Source of the DNA: UBA11612 sp963976395
Lineage (GTDB): Bacteria; Pseudomonadota; Alphaproteobacteria; Rhodospirillales; Rhodospirillaceae
Direction of reading: 5' to 3'
Length of the DNA stretch: 64,000 nt
NCBI GenBank assembly: GCA_963976395.1
Contig: CAXBLG010000001.1
Location: 138,291 to 202,290 of the forward strand
The notes beneath the pieces were generated by a model. That model was not told the origin of the DNA. It ran no database searches and worked only from the letters and a program-made list of their open reading frames with translations. Positions 16,840 to 25,426 of this stretch are shown one piece after another; position 1 is the first letter of the stretch, and every line of letters starts with the position of its first letter. Position numbers and translations under genes: made by a program.

Positions 16840-18006
16840 TTAAAAAGCACTCTTGAGTTGATCGACAAGATCGAGGCGTTCCCAGCTGAATCCGCCGTCG
16901 GCCTCGGGGGCCCGGCCGAAGTGTCCGTAGGCTGCCGTGCGGGTGTAGATCGGACGATTCAGATTCAAATGCTCGCGAATGCCGCGGGGACTCAAGTTCA
17001 TCAAGCCCTGCAACACGACCGATAACTTATCCTCATCGACCTGGCCGGTGTCTTGGGTATCCACGTACACCGATAGGGGTTTCGAGACGCCGATGGCGTA
17101 GGACAACTGGATCAAGCATTTGTGGGCAAGGCCTGCAGCGACAACGTTTTTCGCCAGATAGCGGGCCGCGTAAGCTGCCGAGCGGTCAACCTTGGTTGGG
17201 TCTTTACCCGAAAACGCGCCGCCGCCGTGGGGGGCCGCGCCGCCGTAGGTATCAACAATGATTTTACGTCCCGTCAAACCGGCATCACCGTCCGGTCCGC
17301 CGATAACAAACCGGCCGGTTGGATTTACGTAAAGCTCGTCTTCAGGGCACATCCAGGCTTCGGGCAAAACTTTCTGAACATGCTCGCGTACATGCTCGCG
17401 GATTTTTTCCTGGCTTGCTTCTTCAGTATGCTGGGTTGAAACCACAATGGAGGTCGCCCGTACCGGCTTGCCGTTTACGTACTGCAGAGAGATCTGGCTT
17501 TTGGCGTCCGGCCCAAGGAAATCGACGACCTTGTTATGGCGGGCATCGGCCAGGGATTTCAAAATGGCATGAGCGTAGAAGATCGGTGCCGGCATAAGTT
17601 CGGGCGTTTCATCAACGGCATAACCGAACATGATGCCCTGGTCGCCTGCGCCTTCGTCTTTATTGCCGGCCGAATCAACACCCATGGCGATGTCGGCCGA
17701 CTGCGCATGAACGTGGCATTCCACGGCGGCATCTTTCCAATGAAAGCCGTCTTGTTCGTACCCAATGTCTTTGACCGCCTGCCGTGCGGCCTCGGCCATG
17801 GAATCGGCGGTGATCGAGTCCGGCCCTCTTACTTCACCGGCCAAAACGATTCGGTTTGTGGTGCACAGAGTTTCAACAGCGACACGGGCCTGCGGCTCGG
17901 CCGCTAAATACAGATCGACGATTGAATCGGAGACGCGGTCGCTGACCTTGTCGGGATGGCCTTCCGAGACGGACTCGCTCGTGAATACATAATCGGTCTT
18001 TGACAC
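16840..18006 (-). CDS. metK: S-adenosylmethionine synthetase
   Basis: Makes S-adenosylmethionine from methionine and ATP. Signatures: TSESVSEGHPDKVSDRVSD at the start, GAGDQGIMFGYA, and GGGAFSGKDPTKVDRSAAY with the loop and metal residues. The frame is open to 18117, but the GTG at 18006 has CAGGAG at good spacing, gives VSKTDYVFTSESV and a normal 388-residue length. The 5' leader of about 110 nt after the upstream terminator was inspected and I recognise no SAM-II, SAM-V or SAM/SAH riboswitch core. Confidence 0.97.
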   Translation of the reverse strand: MSKTDYVFTSESVSEGHPDKVSDRVSDSIVDLYLAAEPQARVAVETLCTTNRIVLAGEVRGPDSITADSMAEAARQAVKDIGYEQDGFHWKDAAVECHVHAQSADIAMGVDSAGNKDEGAGDQGIMFGYAVDETPELMPAPIFYAHAILKSLADARHNKVVDFLGPDAKSQISLQYVNGKPVRATSIVVSTQHTEEASQEKIREHVREHVQKVLPEAWMCPEDELYVNPTGRFVIGGPDGDAGLTGRKIIVDTYGGAAPHGGGAFSGKDPTKVDRSAAYAARYLAKNVVAAGLAHKCLIQLSYAIGVSKPLSVYVDTQDTGQVDEDKLSVVLQGLMNLSPRGIREHLNLNRPIYTRTAAYGHFGRAPEADGGFSWERLDLVDQLKSAF

Positions 18007-18060
18007 GGTTTTCTCCTGAATGGGCGATACGGGCGGAACGGGCGGCGCAAAGCCCGCTCG

Positions 18061-18089
18061 GGCGTAGCCGAACCGAGTCGATTTTTCAA
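18061..18089 (-). promoter_or_regulatory. Possible metK promoter
   Basis: On the minus strand TTGAAA (18084-18089) is separated by 17 nt from TACGCC (18061-18066), about 55 nt before the metK GTG and after the terminator of the upstream gene. The -35 is good and the -10 poor, so this is a weak call. Confidence 0.3.
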
Positions 18090-18120
18090 GCCGCAAGGTC
18101 GTTGGCAAGGGGGCCATTCA

Positions 18121-18156
18121 TAAAAAACGCCGCCGCAGAGGTATCCGCGGCGGCGT
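18121..18156 (-). terminator. Intrinsic terminator after the xre gene
   Basis: A perfect 10-bp GC-rich stem ACGCCGCCGC/GCGGCGGCGT with a 10-nt loop is followed on the minus strand by six Ts. It lies 18 nt past the xre stop and separates that gene from metK, implying metK has its own promoter. Confidence 0.9.
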
Positions 18157-18173
18157 AATTTGAAAATTGGTGC

Positions 18174-18665
18174 TTAGTCTAGGGCGGGCTCTTCCGCTGT
18201 GGAGAGCGATTTGGCGAGTTCGTAGATGCGCCGCCGTACGTGATAGTCCTTGATGCGATAATATGCGCGGACAAGTTCCAAAGTCTCACGTTTAGCCATT
18301 GGATCGCTTTCCGGAGGTTCGATATCCGCAGACTCAACATTCAAATTGCGCGGGCTGGCACTGGCGGTGCTCTCATCCATTTCTTCAAAGAAGAAAGAAA
18401 TCGGGCACTCTAATACGCGGCTCAAATCCCACAGACGGCTGGCACCGATACGATTGGCACCGCGTTCATACTTTTGTACCTGTTGGAACGTGAGGCCAAT
18501 CGCCTCTCCCAACTTTTCCTGGCTCATGCCGAGAAGTGTTCGGCGCAGACGAACGCGGCCACCGACGTGGACATCAACTGGATTTGGCTTGCCCGACGGC
18601 ATTCGCCCCCGAGAGGAGCGGGGTCCAGCTGTATCTTGAATATCGTTTTCGTTTGGTAAGCCCAT
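18174..18665 (-). CDS. Xre-family helix-turn-helix regulator
   Basis: 163-residue cytosolic DNA-binding protein. Residues about 28-95 form the helix-turn-helix: HVGGRVRLRRTLLGMSQ, KLGEAIGLTFQQVQKYERG, then RIGASRLWDLSRVL. The C-terminal half has a Ser/Glu linker and a helical MAKRETLELVRAYYRIKD domain. This protein family sits next to metK and lnt in many alphaproteobacteria. The ATG at 18665 follows AGGAGG at a longish 11-nt spacing; an ATG at 18602 (MPSGKPNPVD) would match many homologues better. It ends before a strong terminator. Targets are unknown; repeats upstream may be an autoregulatory site. Confidence 0.88.
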   Translation of the reverse strand: MGLPNENDIQDTAGPRSSRGRMPSGKPNPVDVHVGGRVRLRRTLLGMSQEKLGEAIGLTFQQVQKYERGANRIGASRLWDLSRVLECPISFFFEEMDESTASASPRNLNVESADIEPPESDPMAKRETLELVRAYYRIKDYHVRRRIYELAKSLSTAEEPALD

Positions 18666-18731
18666 TGCCGTCTTAACCTCCTCGGGTATGTGTGCGCGCG
18701 CAGTTAACGCTTTATCATATCAAAGGCTGCT

Positions 18732-18756
18732 TTTTATCTAACACGCGTTTTATCTA
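18732..18756. repeat. Direct repeats upstream of the xre gene
   Basis: TTTTATCTA occurs twice (18732-18740 and 18748-18756), 16 bp apart, 67-91 nt upstream of the xre start. A related TTTATC lies at 18711. Their placement in the promoter area of a helix-turn-helix gene suggests an operator, possibly for autoregulation. Confidence 0.35.
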
Positions 18757-18836
18757 CCAAGCGTTGTGCAGTGTAGGCGTCACCACTACTATTTGACATG
18801 AAATAACGCCAAAATCAATCAAACGGCTCGTGACAT

Positions 18837-20486
18837 TTAAAGGTGGTAGCGACCACCGCGGAATGGATTGTCTATGTTTTCAATGACATACCGCCGCCAT
18901 CGCCGAATCGCTCCGCCGCCAGCAAGCAATGCCAGAACTAGGGGAATTGTATTTCCCATAAAGCCAAAGGGTGTAAAGGCCGCTGCGGGCCGGGGCAACG
19001 GAGCATCCAATACGCCGCGTTCCCCAAGGCCCAATTCGGCGACAGTCCGACCGGTCCCGTCGATCACGGCTGATATGCCGCTATTGGCAACTCGCACAAT
19101 GGGAATGCCCTCTTCGACGGCGCGCAGTCTCGCGGCTGCATAGTGCTGATAGGGCCCCATGCTGAGACCGAACCAGGCATCATTGGTCAAATTCAACAGC
19201 CACTCGGGCCGGCCCTGTTCACTGTGCCTGGCAGTAACGGCGCCTGAAAAAATGATCTCGTAACAAATCTGTGGGCTGAACGGCGGCAATCCACGCAGGT
19301 CCAGGGTCATTGGTCCAGGACCTGCACCGAAATCGCCCAGCCCGCCCGCTAATTTTTCAAAAGGGATCAGCCATCTCAGAGGAAGATATTCTCCAAAGGG
19401 TACCAGGTGTGCTTTGTCGTACTCGGCAACCACATCGCCGCGAGAGGTAAGGGCATAGAGGGCGTTGTAGACCTGTAGTGTGCCGGTCTCGTCGCGGGTT
19501 CCTCGGTCCGCACCCGTGATCAACATGCCGCCTTTTGGTGCGGCCTCCGCCGCGATGCGGCGATGCGGCTCATCGACATTGAGGAAGAAATGAACCGCAG
19601 CCTCACCCCATATGACATGGGTTATGTCGGTTGGCCGGTTTTCGGTGCTGAGTTGGATATGATCGCGCAGGTGCGCTTCCCACAAGCTGGGTCTACCCTT
19701 GTCGGCTTGAGGAATGCTGGCCTGAACCAATCTGAATTTCGTGCCGGGAACGTACCTCGTTTCGGTTAAAGCCAACCTCAACATGCCGCCGGCTGCCAAA
19801 ACCACGAGAAGGAGGAGAGGCGCGGCGGCGACAATCCAAGCGCGGGTCAAACGCGGCCGATGGGCAAGGACAGCCGGTGCGGCGGCGGCGAGTACGGTCA
19901 GCAAGCTAAGACCGTAAGTACCGATGAGCGGAACGGACTGAAGAACTGGAAGTCCGAAGGGAGTCGTTGTTTCTGACCATACGGTCGCGAGCGGATTCCA
20001 GGGGAAGCCAGTTAGAATCCAACCACGCAACCACTCGACAATTGTCCACGTTGCCCCGAACAAAATAATACGAAGCGTTGTGATTAGAATACGATCGTCG
20101 GGCATGTCATCGTGCGACGGCGGAAGGATCGTATGCGTTACCGCACAAACGAGGGCGGTATACAAACTAAATGCGGCCGAAAGGCCGGCAACAGCGGGAA
20201 TCGCAAACACACCAAAGGCCTCGCTATCGACGTAGAAGGCATTGGTGATCCAGTAAAAGCTTGTCGAAAAATGGCCAAACCCAAAAGCCCAGCCGGTGAA
20301 TGCAGCCTCGCGCTTGCTCGCGCATCCGTCCAACAGCCAGATCAGAACCGGAAACGATAGCCACAGTGCGGGGACAATGGACACAGGCGGAAAGGCGATA
20401 ATCGCAATCGCTCCTGCCAAGAAGGCCGCCACCAAACGGTGCCAACCGGATAGTCCGCCAAGTCGCCGCGCCCCAAGGGCGATCAT
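18837..20486 (-). CDS. lnt: Apolipoprotein N-acyltransferase
   Basis: Inner-membrane enzyme that adds the third acyl chain to lipoproteins. The N-terminal 230 residues contain about six hydrophobic segments. The C-terminal nitrilase-like domain carries the catalytic triad: Glu in IWGEAAVHF, Lys in YDKAHLVPFGEYLP and Cys in PQICYEIIF. A last membrane segment lies near LVLALLAGGG. Length 549 is normal. It follows corC by 26 nt, in the ybeY-corC-lnt order. Confidence 0.96.
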   Translation of the reverse strand: MIALGARRLGGLSGWHRLVAAFLAGAIAIIAFPPVSIVPALWLSFPVLIWLLDGCASKREAAFTGWAFGFGHFSTSFYWITNAFYVDSEAFGVFAIPAVAGLSAAFSLYTALVCAVTHTILPPSHDDMPDDRILITTLRIILFGATWTIVEWLRGWILTGFPWNPLATVWSETTTPFGLPVLQSVPLIGTYGLSLLTVLAAAAPAVLAHRPRLTRAWIVAAAPLLLLVVLAAGGMLRLALTETRYVPGTKFRLVQASIPQADKGRPSLWEAHLRDHIQLSTENRPTDITHVIWGEAAVHFFLNVDEPHRRIAAEAAPKGGMLITGADRGTRDETGTLQVYNALYALTSRGDVVAEYDKAHLVPFGEYLPLRWLIPFEKLAGGLGDFGAGPGPMTLDLRGLPPFSPQICYEIIFSGAVTARHSEQGRPEWLLNLTNDAWFGLSMGPYQHYAAARLRAVEEGIPIVRVANSGISAVIDGTGRTVAELGLGERGVLDAPLPRPAAAFTPFGFMGNTIPLVLALLAGGGAIRRWRRYVIENIDNPFRGGRYHL

Positions 20487-20512
20487 AAAATCTGCTTTCT
20501 CATGTAAACGGT

Positions 20513-21472
20513 TTATCCGGGTGTGGCGCGGTGGGAAAGCCCGCGAATGCGAAGCCGTCGTACATGCCGGGGGTCGCCATCCAATACTTCGAATTCAAGC
20601 CCTGAGGGATGCTTCACTAACTCGCCGCGTCCCGGCACACGTCCGGCCAGACGAGCAACGAGGCCGCCCAGGGTGTCGGCTTCTTCGCGCTCTTCATCCG
20701 TGAAGACCGTGCCGTGCGCGGCCTCAAAATCTTCCAACATGACGCGCGCGTTGGCCATGATGGTGCCATCGTCGCGCTGCACCATTTCCGGCGCGTCATC
20801 ATCATCGTGTTCATCTTCGATCTCGCCGACGATTTGCTCCACGACATCTTCAATGGTCAACAGGCCGTCAATGCCGCCGTACTCGTCAACCACCAAGGCC
20901 ATGTGTGTGCGCTTCAGCCGCATTTCGAGCAGAAGGTCCATAACTCTTACGGCCGGTGAAACAAATAAAACCGGCCGCACCATATCGATGAGACGGGCCG
21001 AGGCTTCTTTTCGCGGGGGACTTTCTGATTTGGGACCGTCCGCATCCGGCAAATTGTCGGTGGCCAGAATAGCGAGGTCTTTGATGTGCACAAGACCGGC
21101 CACGTCATCCAGAGTCTCACGGTAAACCGGAAAACGTGAGTGCCCCTCTTTCACGAGCAGCGTCAGCACATCCGTGAGAGATGTTTTAACTTCGACCGCG
21201 ACGATATCTGCGCGGGGCACCATAATATCTGCGGCTGTGACATCGCGTAGTTTCAAGACGTTTGAAAGAAGGAGCCGCTCGTTGGGGTCGATTGTTGCGT
21301 CTTCGTCGGGGTTTTCCTCAAACCGTTCTTCGATCAACTCTTCGATAACGTTGCGCACAGACTCGCTTTCGCTACTTTCAGATGAAAGCAGCCGCTTCAG
21401 TCTTTCGAAGATACTCGGACCGTGATGATCCGCGCTGTCTTGGGCGGACGCCGAGCGTACGGGGTCGGTCAT
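20513..21472 (-). CDS. CBS-domain hemolysin/CorC-type protein
   Basis: 319-residue protein of the CorC/HlyC family, with no membrane domain. It has paired CBS domains (MVPRADIVAVEV, SRFPVYRETLDDVAGLVHIKD, then VVDEYGGIDGLLTIEDVVEQIVGEI) and a C-terminal CorC/transporter-associated domain with GRVPGRGE. The family is linked to magnesium and cobalt efflux, but also to membrane integrity. Its start overlaps the ybeY stop by ATGA, so the two are translationally coupled. Confidence 0.92.
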   Translation of the reverse strand: MTDPVRSASAQDSADHHGPSIFERLKRLLSSESSESESVRNVIEELIEERFEENPDEDATIDPNERLLLSNVLKLRDVTAADIMVPRADIVAVEVKTSLTDVLTLLVKEGHSRFPVYRETLDDVAGLVHIKDLAILATDNLPDADGPKSESPPRKEASARLIDMVRPVLFVSPAVRVMDLLLEMRLKRTHMALVVDEYGGIDGLLTIEDVVEQIVGEIEDEHDDDDAPEMVQRDDGTIMANARVMLEDFEAAHGTVFTDEEREEADTLGGLVARLAGRVPGRGELVKHPSGLEFEVLDGDPRHVRRLRIRGLSHRATPG

Positions 21473-22089
21473 GCCTTCCCTCGTTTGCGGGGCAGACTTT
21501 TTTGACGGCGCGGTCGCACCTTCGGGACAGGTGCCGATTCTTTTGAAGCCTCAGCGTAAGGATTGGCAATACCAAGGCCAGCTAGAATTTCAGTCTCCAA
21601 GAGTTCCATCTTCATAGCGTCACGATCACGCTGATGATCATAGCCTAAAAGATGCAAAACGCCATGCACCACCAAATGAGACAGGTGAGCCGCGAGAGTT
21701 TTGTCTTCAGCCCGGGCCTCCCGGTCCGTAGTACCGAAGGCCACGGCGATATCGCCAAGAAGCACCGGAGTCCCTGCAGGCGGCGCGATATCGCCATCGG
21801 AAAAAGCAGGAAAAGACAGCACATTCGTGGGTTTATCGATGCCTCGAAACGAGGCATTGAGGCGGCGCACGGCTTGATCCGTCGTCAAAAGAATACTGAT
21901 TTCCATCGACGCTCGCCCTCGGGTACGGCGGAAAGGCGGGCCTTGGGCATGGTCCGCGCCGTCGATGGCCGCCGCCGCCGCGCGCCGCGCGCAAGCGGCC
22001 GCAGTCCTAAGCTTGCGCGTCCAGGCCCGAGATCCAAGGGTAACATGAGTATCCAGAAGGGTTGGCGATGTTCGCGCGGTGCGTTTCAT
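21469..22089 (-). CDS. ybeY: rRNA maturation endoribonuclease YbeY
   Basis: 206-residue metallo-endoribonuclease involved in 16S rRNA 3' end maturation and ribosome quality control. Signature: HLVVHGVLHLLGYDH, the His-x3-His-x5-His zinc site, preceded by RGIDKPTNVLSFP. The N-terminal region is longer than in E. coli and basic; the C-terminus ends in a Lys/Arg-rich segment. Its start overlaps the phoH stop by ATGA, which supports this start. The phoH-ybeY-corC order is conserved. Confidence 0.95.
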   Translation of the reverse strand: MKRTARTSPTLLDTHVTLGSRAWTRKLRTAAACARRAAAAAIDGADHAQGPPFRRTRGRASMEISILLTTDQAVRRLNASFRGIDKPTNVLSFPAFSDGDIAPPAGTPVLLGDIAVAFGTTDREARAEDKTLAAHLSHLVVHGVLHLLGYDHQRDRDAMKMELLETEILAGLGIANPYAEASKESAPVPKVRPRRQKSLPRKRGKA

Positions 22090-23102
22090 CGGGGCGATTT
22101 CGCAGCCTTTTGTTTGGCATCACGGGCGTCATAGGCAGATACAATGCGTGCGACAAGGTCGTGGCGGACCACGTCGCGCGACGTAAAAGTCAGCGTTGCG
22201 ATACCGCTGGTGTCCTTTAGAGTTTCAAGCGCGTCTGCAAGGCCCGACTTTATTCCATTGGGAAGGTCGATCTGGCTTAAATCACCGGTGACCACCATGC
22301 GCGAATTTTCGCCCATGCGCGTCAATGCCATCTTCATTTGTACAGGTGTTGTGTTTTGCGCCTCATCCAAAATGATAAAGGCATTGCTTAAGGTTCGCCC
22401 ACGCATGAACGCGAGCGGTGCGACTTCAATGTCGCCCGACAACAGCAACTTCGAAACCTGATCGCCCGGAAGCATTTCGTGCAGAGCGTCGTAAAGCGGC
22501 CGAAGGTAGGGATCGACTTTTTCACGCATGTCTCCCGGCAGAAAGCCGAGCCGCTCTCCGGCTTCGACGGCTGGGCGCGACAATACAATTCGATCTACCT
22601 GCCCGGCTAGTTTCATAGCAACGGCCTTGGCGACCGCAAGATATGTTTTTCCCGTCCCCGCTGGGCCAAGCGCAAACACCAACTCGTTTGTATTCAGGGC
22701 GTGAAGATATCCGGCTTGTCCCTTTGTTCGAGGCGAGATGTGCCGTTTTCGCGTGCGGATACTAAGATCCATGTTTGCGTGTGACTCATCCGGTGCGGCC
22801 ATGCGGGCCGCGGCATCGACATCACCTTCTTCAATCGGCAGGCCGCCGGAAAGGCGATCATAGAGCCGGGATAAGGCGTTCTCTGCCAGCGCGGCTTTAT
22901 CAGGTGGACCCTCGATCGCAACGGTGTTGCCGCGGTTATGCAGCACCACGCCAAGACGCTGTTCGAGCCGCGAGAGATTGGCATTGTGCGGGCCGACGAG
23001 CTGCTGCACCAACGTATTGTCGGAAAACTCGCACGTTAGATAGGCGCCGTTACGCGCGGGTGCGCTATCGGGTGAATCGATGTTAGGCAATGGCGGCGTC
23101 AT
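22086..23102 (-). CDS. PhoH-family ATPase (YbeZ)
   Basis: Cytosolic P-loop ATPase. Walker A is GPAGTGKT, Walker B is FIILDEAQN, and a sensor segment reads VVTGDLSQIDLP. An N-terminal KH-like region covers about residues 25-80. The YbeZ branch works with YbeY in RNA metabolism, matching its neighbour. A GTG at 23126 is in frame, but the ATG at 23102 (MTPPLPNID) gives a shorter overlap with miaB (20 nt) and is preferred. The start is uncertain by eight residues. Confidence 0.94.
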   Translation of the reverse strand: MTPPLPNIDSPDSAPARNGAYLTCEFSDNTLVQQLVGPHNANLSRLEQRLGVVLHNRGNTVAIEGPPDKAALAENALSRLYDRLSGGLPIEEGDVDAAARMAAPDESHANMDLSIRTRKRHISPRTKGQAGYLHALNTNELVFALGPAGTGKTYLAVAKAVAMKLAGQVDRIVLSRPAVEAGERLGFLPGDMREKVDPYLRPLYDALHEMLPGDQVSKLLLSGDIEVAPLAFMRGRTLSNAFIILDEAQNTTPVQMKMALTRMGENSRMVVTGDLSQIDLPNGIKSGLADALETLKDTSGIATLTFTSRDVVRHDLVARIVSAYDARDAKQKAAKSPR

Positions 23103-24480
23103 CCGAAGCGTTCGCCCAAACCGCACTCAAGCTATAGGGTTCCGTGGCGACAATGGTAAGCGGCACGATTGATCCGATATGCCTTGGGTCGGCCGTGACG
23201 TGAACAGCCTGAAGATAGGGGGTGCGCCCAACAAGCTGTCCTGCGTGACGGCCGGGGCTTGTCAGTAACACATCCATGGTGCGGCCTACGCTGTCCGTAT
23301 TGAACGTCCGCAATTGTTGATCGAGAAGAGTTTGCAATGTCAGGAGGCGTTCGGCCTTGTCCTGCTCAGGGACTTGCGCCGGTAAGGCTGCGGCAGGCGT
23401 GCCGGGCCGTGGGCTGTACTTGAACGAGTAGGCCTGAGTGAATCCAATTTCATTCACGAGATCGATTGTGTCGGCGAAGTCCTTTTCGGTTTCGCCCGGC
23501 GCGCCGACAATAAAATCCGAAGACAAAGCTATGTCGGGCCGCACCTCGCGCAGGCGGTCGACAATGCGTCGGTAGTCATCCCGGGTATGACCCCGGTTCA
23601 TCGAATTCAGCACCTTGTCTGAGCCGGATTGTACCGGAAGATGTAAGAACGGCATCAACTGCGGCACATCGCGATGGGCTTCAATTAAGGCATCATCCAT
23701 ATCGCGGGGATGGGACGTGGTATAACGAATGCGTTCAAGTCCGTCGATGTCCGCGAGGGCGAGAATAAGCCGGCCAAGACCCCACGTGCCGCCGCGTGGT
23801 GCATCTCCGTGATAGGCGTTGACGTTCTGGCCAAGTAGCGTGATTTCTCGCGCACCGCTGGCAACAAGTCCGCGCGCTTCTTTCAAAACGTCGGCTGTGG
23901 GGCGCGAGTATTCCGCGCCGCGCGTGTAAGGGACAACACAGAAGGTACAAAATTTATCGCAGCCTTCCTGCACGGAAAGGAAAGCGGTTGGGCCTTCGGC
24001 CTTCGGGGCCGGCAGGAAGTCGAATTTAGGCTCCGGCGGAAACTCCGTATCCAGCACCCCTTGTTTCTTACCTGTCCCGCGCGCCGCACGTGCCACAAGC
24101 TCTGGCAGGCGGTGATACGTTTGCGGACCTAAAACAATATCGACGAACGGGGCGCGTGCCAAAATCGCGGCGCCTTCGGCTTGGGCTACACAGCCGGCCA
24201 CAGCGAGAATCATTTCGCCGCCGGATTTTGCTTTGGTTGTTTTCAAGGGGCGGATGCGGCCAAGGTCCGAGAATACTTTTTCAGCCGCTTTCTCGCGAAT
24301 GTGGCAGGTGTTGAGAATCACCATATCCGCGTCATCGGGAGCGTCCGTTGGAGCGTACCCAAGCGGCGCGAGAACATCCGCCATGCGCTTTGAATCGTAA
24401 ACGTTCATCTGACACCCATAGGTCTTGATGAATAGTTTTTTACGAACGCTGGGTGCCGTTTTTTCGACCTGCTTATTCAT
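23083..24480 (-). CDS. miaB: tRNA-2-methylthio-N6-dimethylallyladenosine synthase MiaB
   Basis: Radical-SAM methylthiotransferase that converts i6A37 to ms2i6A37 in tRNA. The 465-residue product has the UPF0004 domain with the first cluster cysteines (KTYGCQMNVYDS, LNTCHIREKA), the radical SAM motif CDKFCTFC, and a C-terminal TRAM domain after TSPGRHAGQLVGRT. It heads the miaB-phoH-ybeY-corC-lnt string, which is on one strand with overlaps or short gaps. Confidence 0.97.
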   Translation of the reverse strand: MNKQVEKTAPSVRKKLFIKTYGCQMNVYDSKRMADVLAPLGYAPTDAPDDADMVILNTCHIREKAAEKVFSDLGRIRPLKTTKAKSGGEMILAVAGCVAQAEGAAILARAPFVDIVLGPQTYHRLPELVARAARGTGKKQGVLDTEFPPEPKFDFLPAPKAEGPTAFLSVQEGCDKFCTFCVVPYTRGAEYSRPTADVLKEARGLVASGAREITLLGQNVNAYHGDAPRGGTWGLGRLILALADIDGLERIRYTTSHPRDMDDALIEAHRDVPQLMPFLHLPVQSGSDKVLNSMNRGHTRDDYRRIVDRLREVRPDIALSSDFIVGAPGETEKDFADTIDLVNEIGFTQAYSFKYSPRPGTPAAALPAQVPEQDKAERLLTLQTLLDQQLRTFNTDSVGRTMDVLLTSPGRHAGQLVGRTPYLQAVHVTADPRHIGSIVPLTIVATEPYSLSAVWANASDDAAIA

Positions 24481-24608
24481 GATCCGCCGGAATTATAACC
24501 CACTGGGTATGGCCGTCCCCGCTGCTGGGCGACCTTGGCTTCTCATACCCGCTCGCTGCGGCAAAAGCAAAGGGCCGCGCGGGCCGAATGTTCTGCTTTG
24601 CGGCCGGT

Positions 24609-25370
24609 TTACCGCCGCCCGGAAAGTAACCGGGCCATGCCATCGCCGCAAATTCGCTCACAATGGGTAGAGAGGGCTTTCCGGTCGGGGAACTCGGCAC
24701 GCGACACCGGCGCATGGAAGGCGACTTCCACGGTGATAATGCCGAGCTTTGCCACAGTCCAAAGATGAGGCATCAGTTCCATGTCGCCGAACCAGGCAAA
24801 ATACGCGCGCCAGCCCACACCGATCGGCAGTCCGTTCAACCGGGTATAGGCCAAGGACACCGGCTGAACGGTGATTGGTTCTACCCGCCCGTCCGGCCTT
24901 GCCACATGCCGTTCAGCTACGGTGAACAGAGCGCTTTTAAAAGGCAGCATTCTTGTGCCGTCGCCTGATGTTGATTCTGGAAACATGAGGAGGGATTCGC
25001 CGGCTTCTAACCGCTCCTGAATTTGATCCCGTGCCGCACCGGTGGCCGCACGTCTCCGGTCGACAAAGATTGATCGTCCGGCCTTAGCCATAAGTCCAAA
25101 TATAGGCCATTTCGCGATTTCGGCCTTTGCCACAAAGGCGCCCTCGGCCGCTGCGCCAAGGGCGACTATGTCCAAATAAGAAATGTGATTGCAGACCACC
25201 AATTGGGGTCGTGCGGTACTTTGGGTGCCTTTGATGATAATCCTCAATCCGAGAATCCGGGCGAGGATAGCGTAATGCCAGCAGCGATAACGCGCACCGT
25301 CGTATCCCAGCGTGGTTAAAGTGCCGGTGACGATGGTTGAAAAAATCATCATGCCGGCTGCGCCGGTCAA
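24609..25370 (-). CDS. PlsC/OlsA-type acyltransferase
   Basis: 253-residue membrane-associated acyltransferase. It shows the NHISYLD catalytic box (NHx4D), the FPESTSGDG acceptor box and an N-terminal hydrophobic segment. The family transfers acyl chains to lysophosphatidate or lyso-ornithine lipid. Because the gene directly upstream on the same strand is OlsB-like, the OlsA role (second acylation of ornithine lipid) is the better guess, but an ordinary PlsC cannot be excluded. The start used is a TTG; an ATG at 25352 is an alternative. Confidence 0.85.
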   Translation of the reverse strand: MTGAAGMMIFSTIVTGTLTTLGYDGARYRCWHYAILARILGLRIIIKGTQSTARPQLVVCNHISYLDIVALGAAAEGAFVAKAEIAKWPIFGLMAKAGRSIFVDRRRAATGAARDQIQERLEAGESLLMFPESTSGDGTRMLPFKSALFTVAERHVARPDGRVEPITVQPVSLAYTRLNGLPIGVGWRAYFAWFGDMELMPHLWTVAKLGIITVEVAFHAPVSRAEFPDRKALSTHCERICGDGMARLLSGRR

Positions 25371-25426
25371 GCGCAGACCGGCGATCAGCGCGCCTAAACC
25401 TGTTGTTGGAAGAGCGGGCGCGGGAA

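Noticed and set aside
18007..18120. Possible SAM riboswitch in the metK leader
   Set aside because: None of the recalled cores (SAM-II, SAM-V, SAM/SAH) can be matched by eye; only a promoter-like pair was found.
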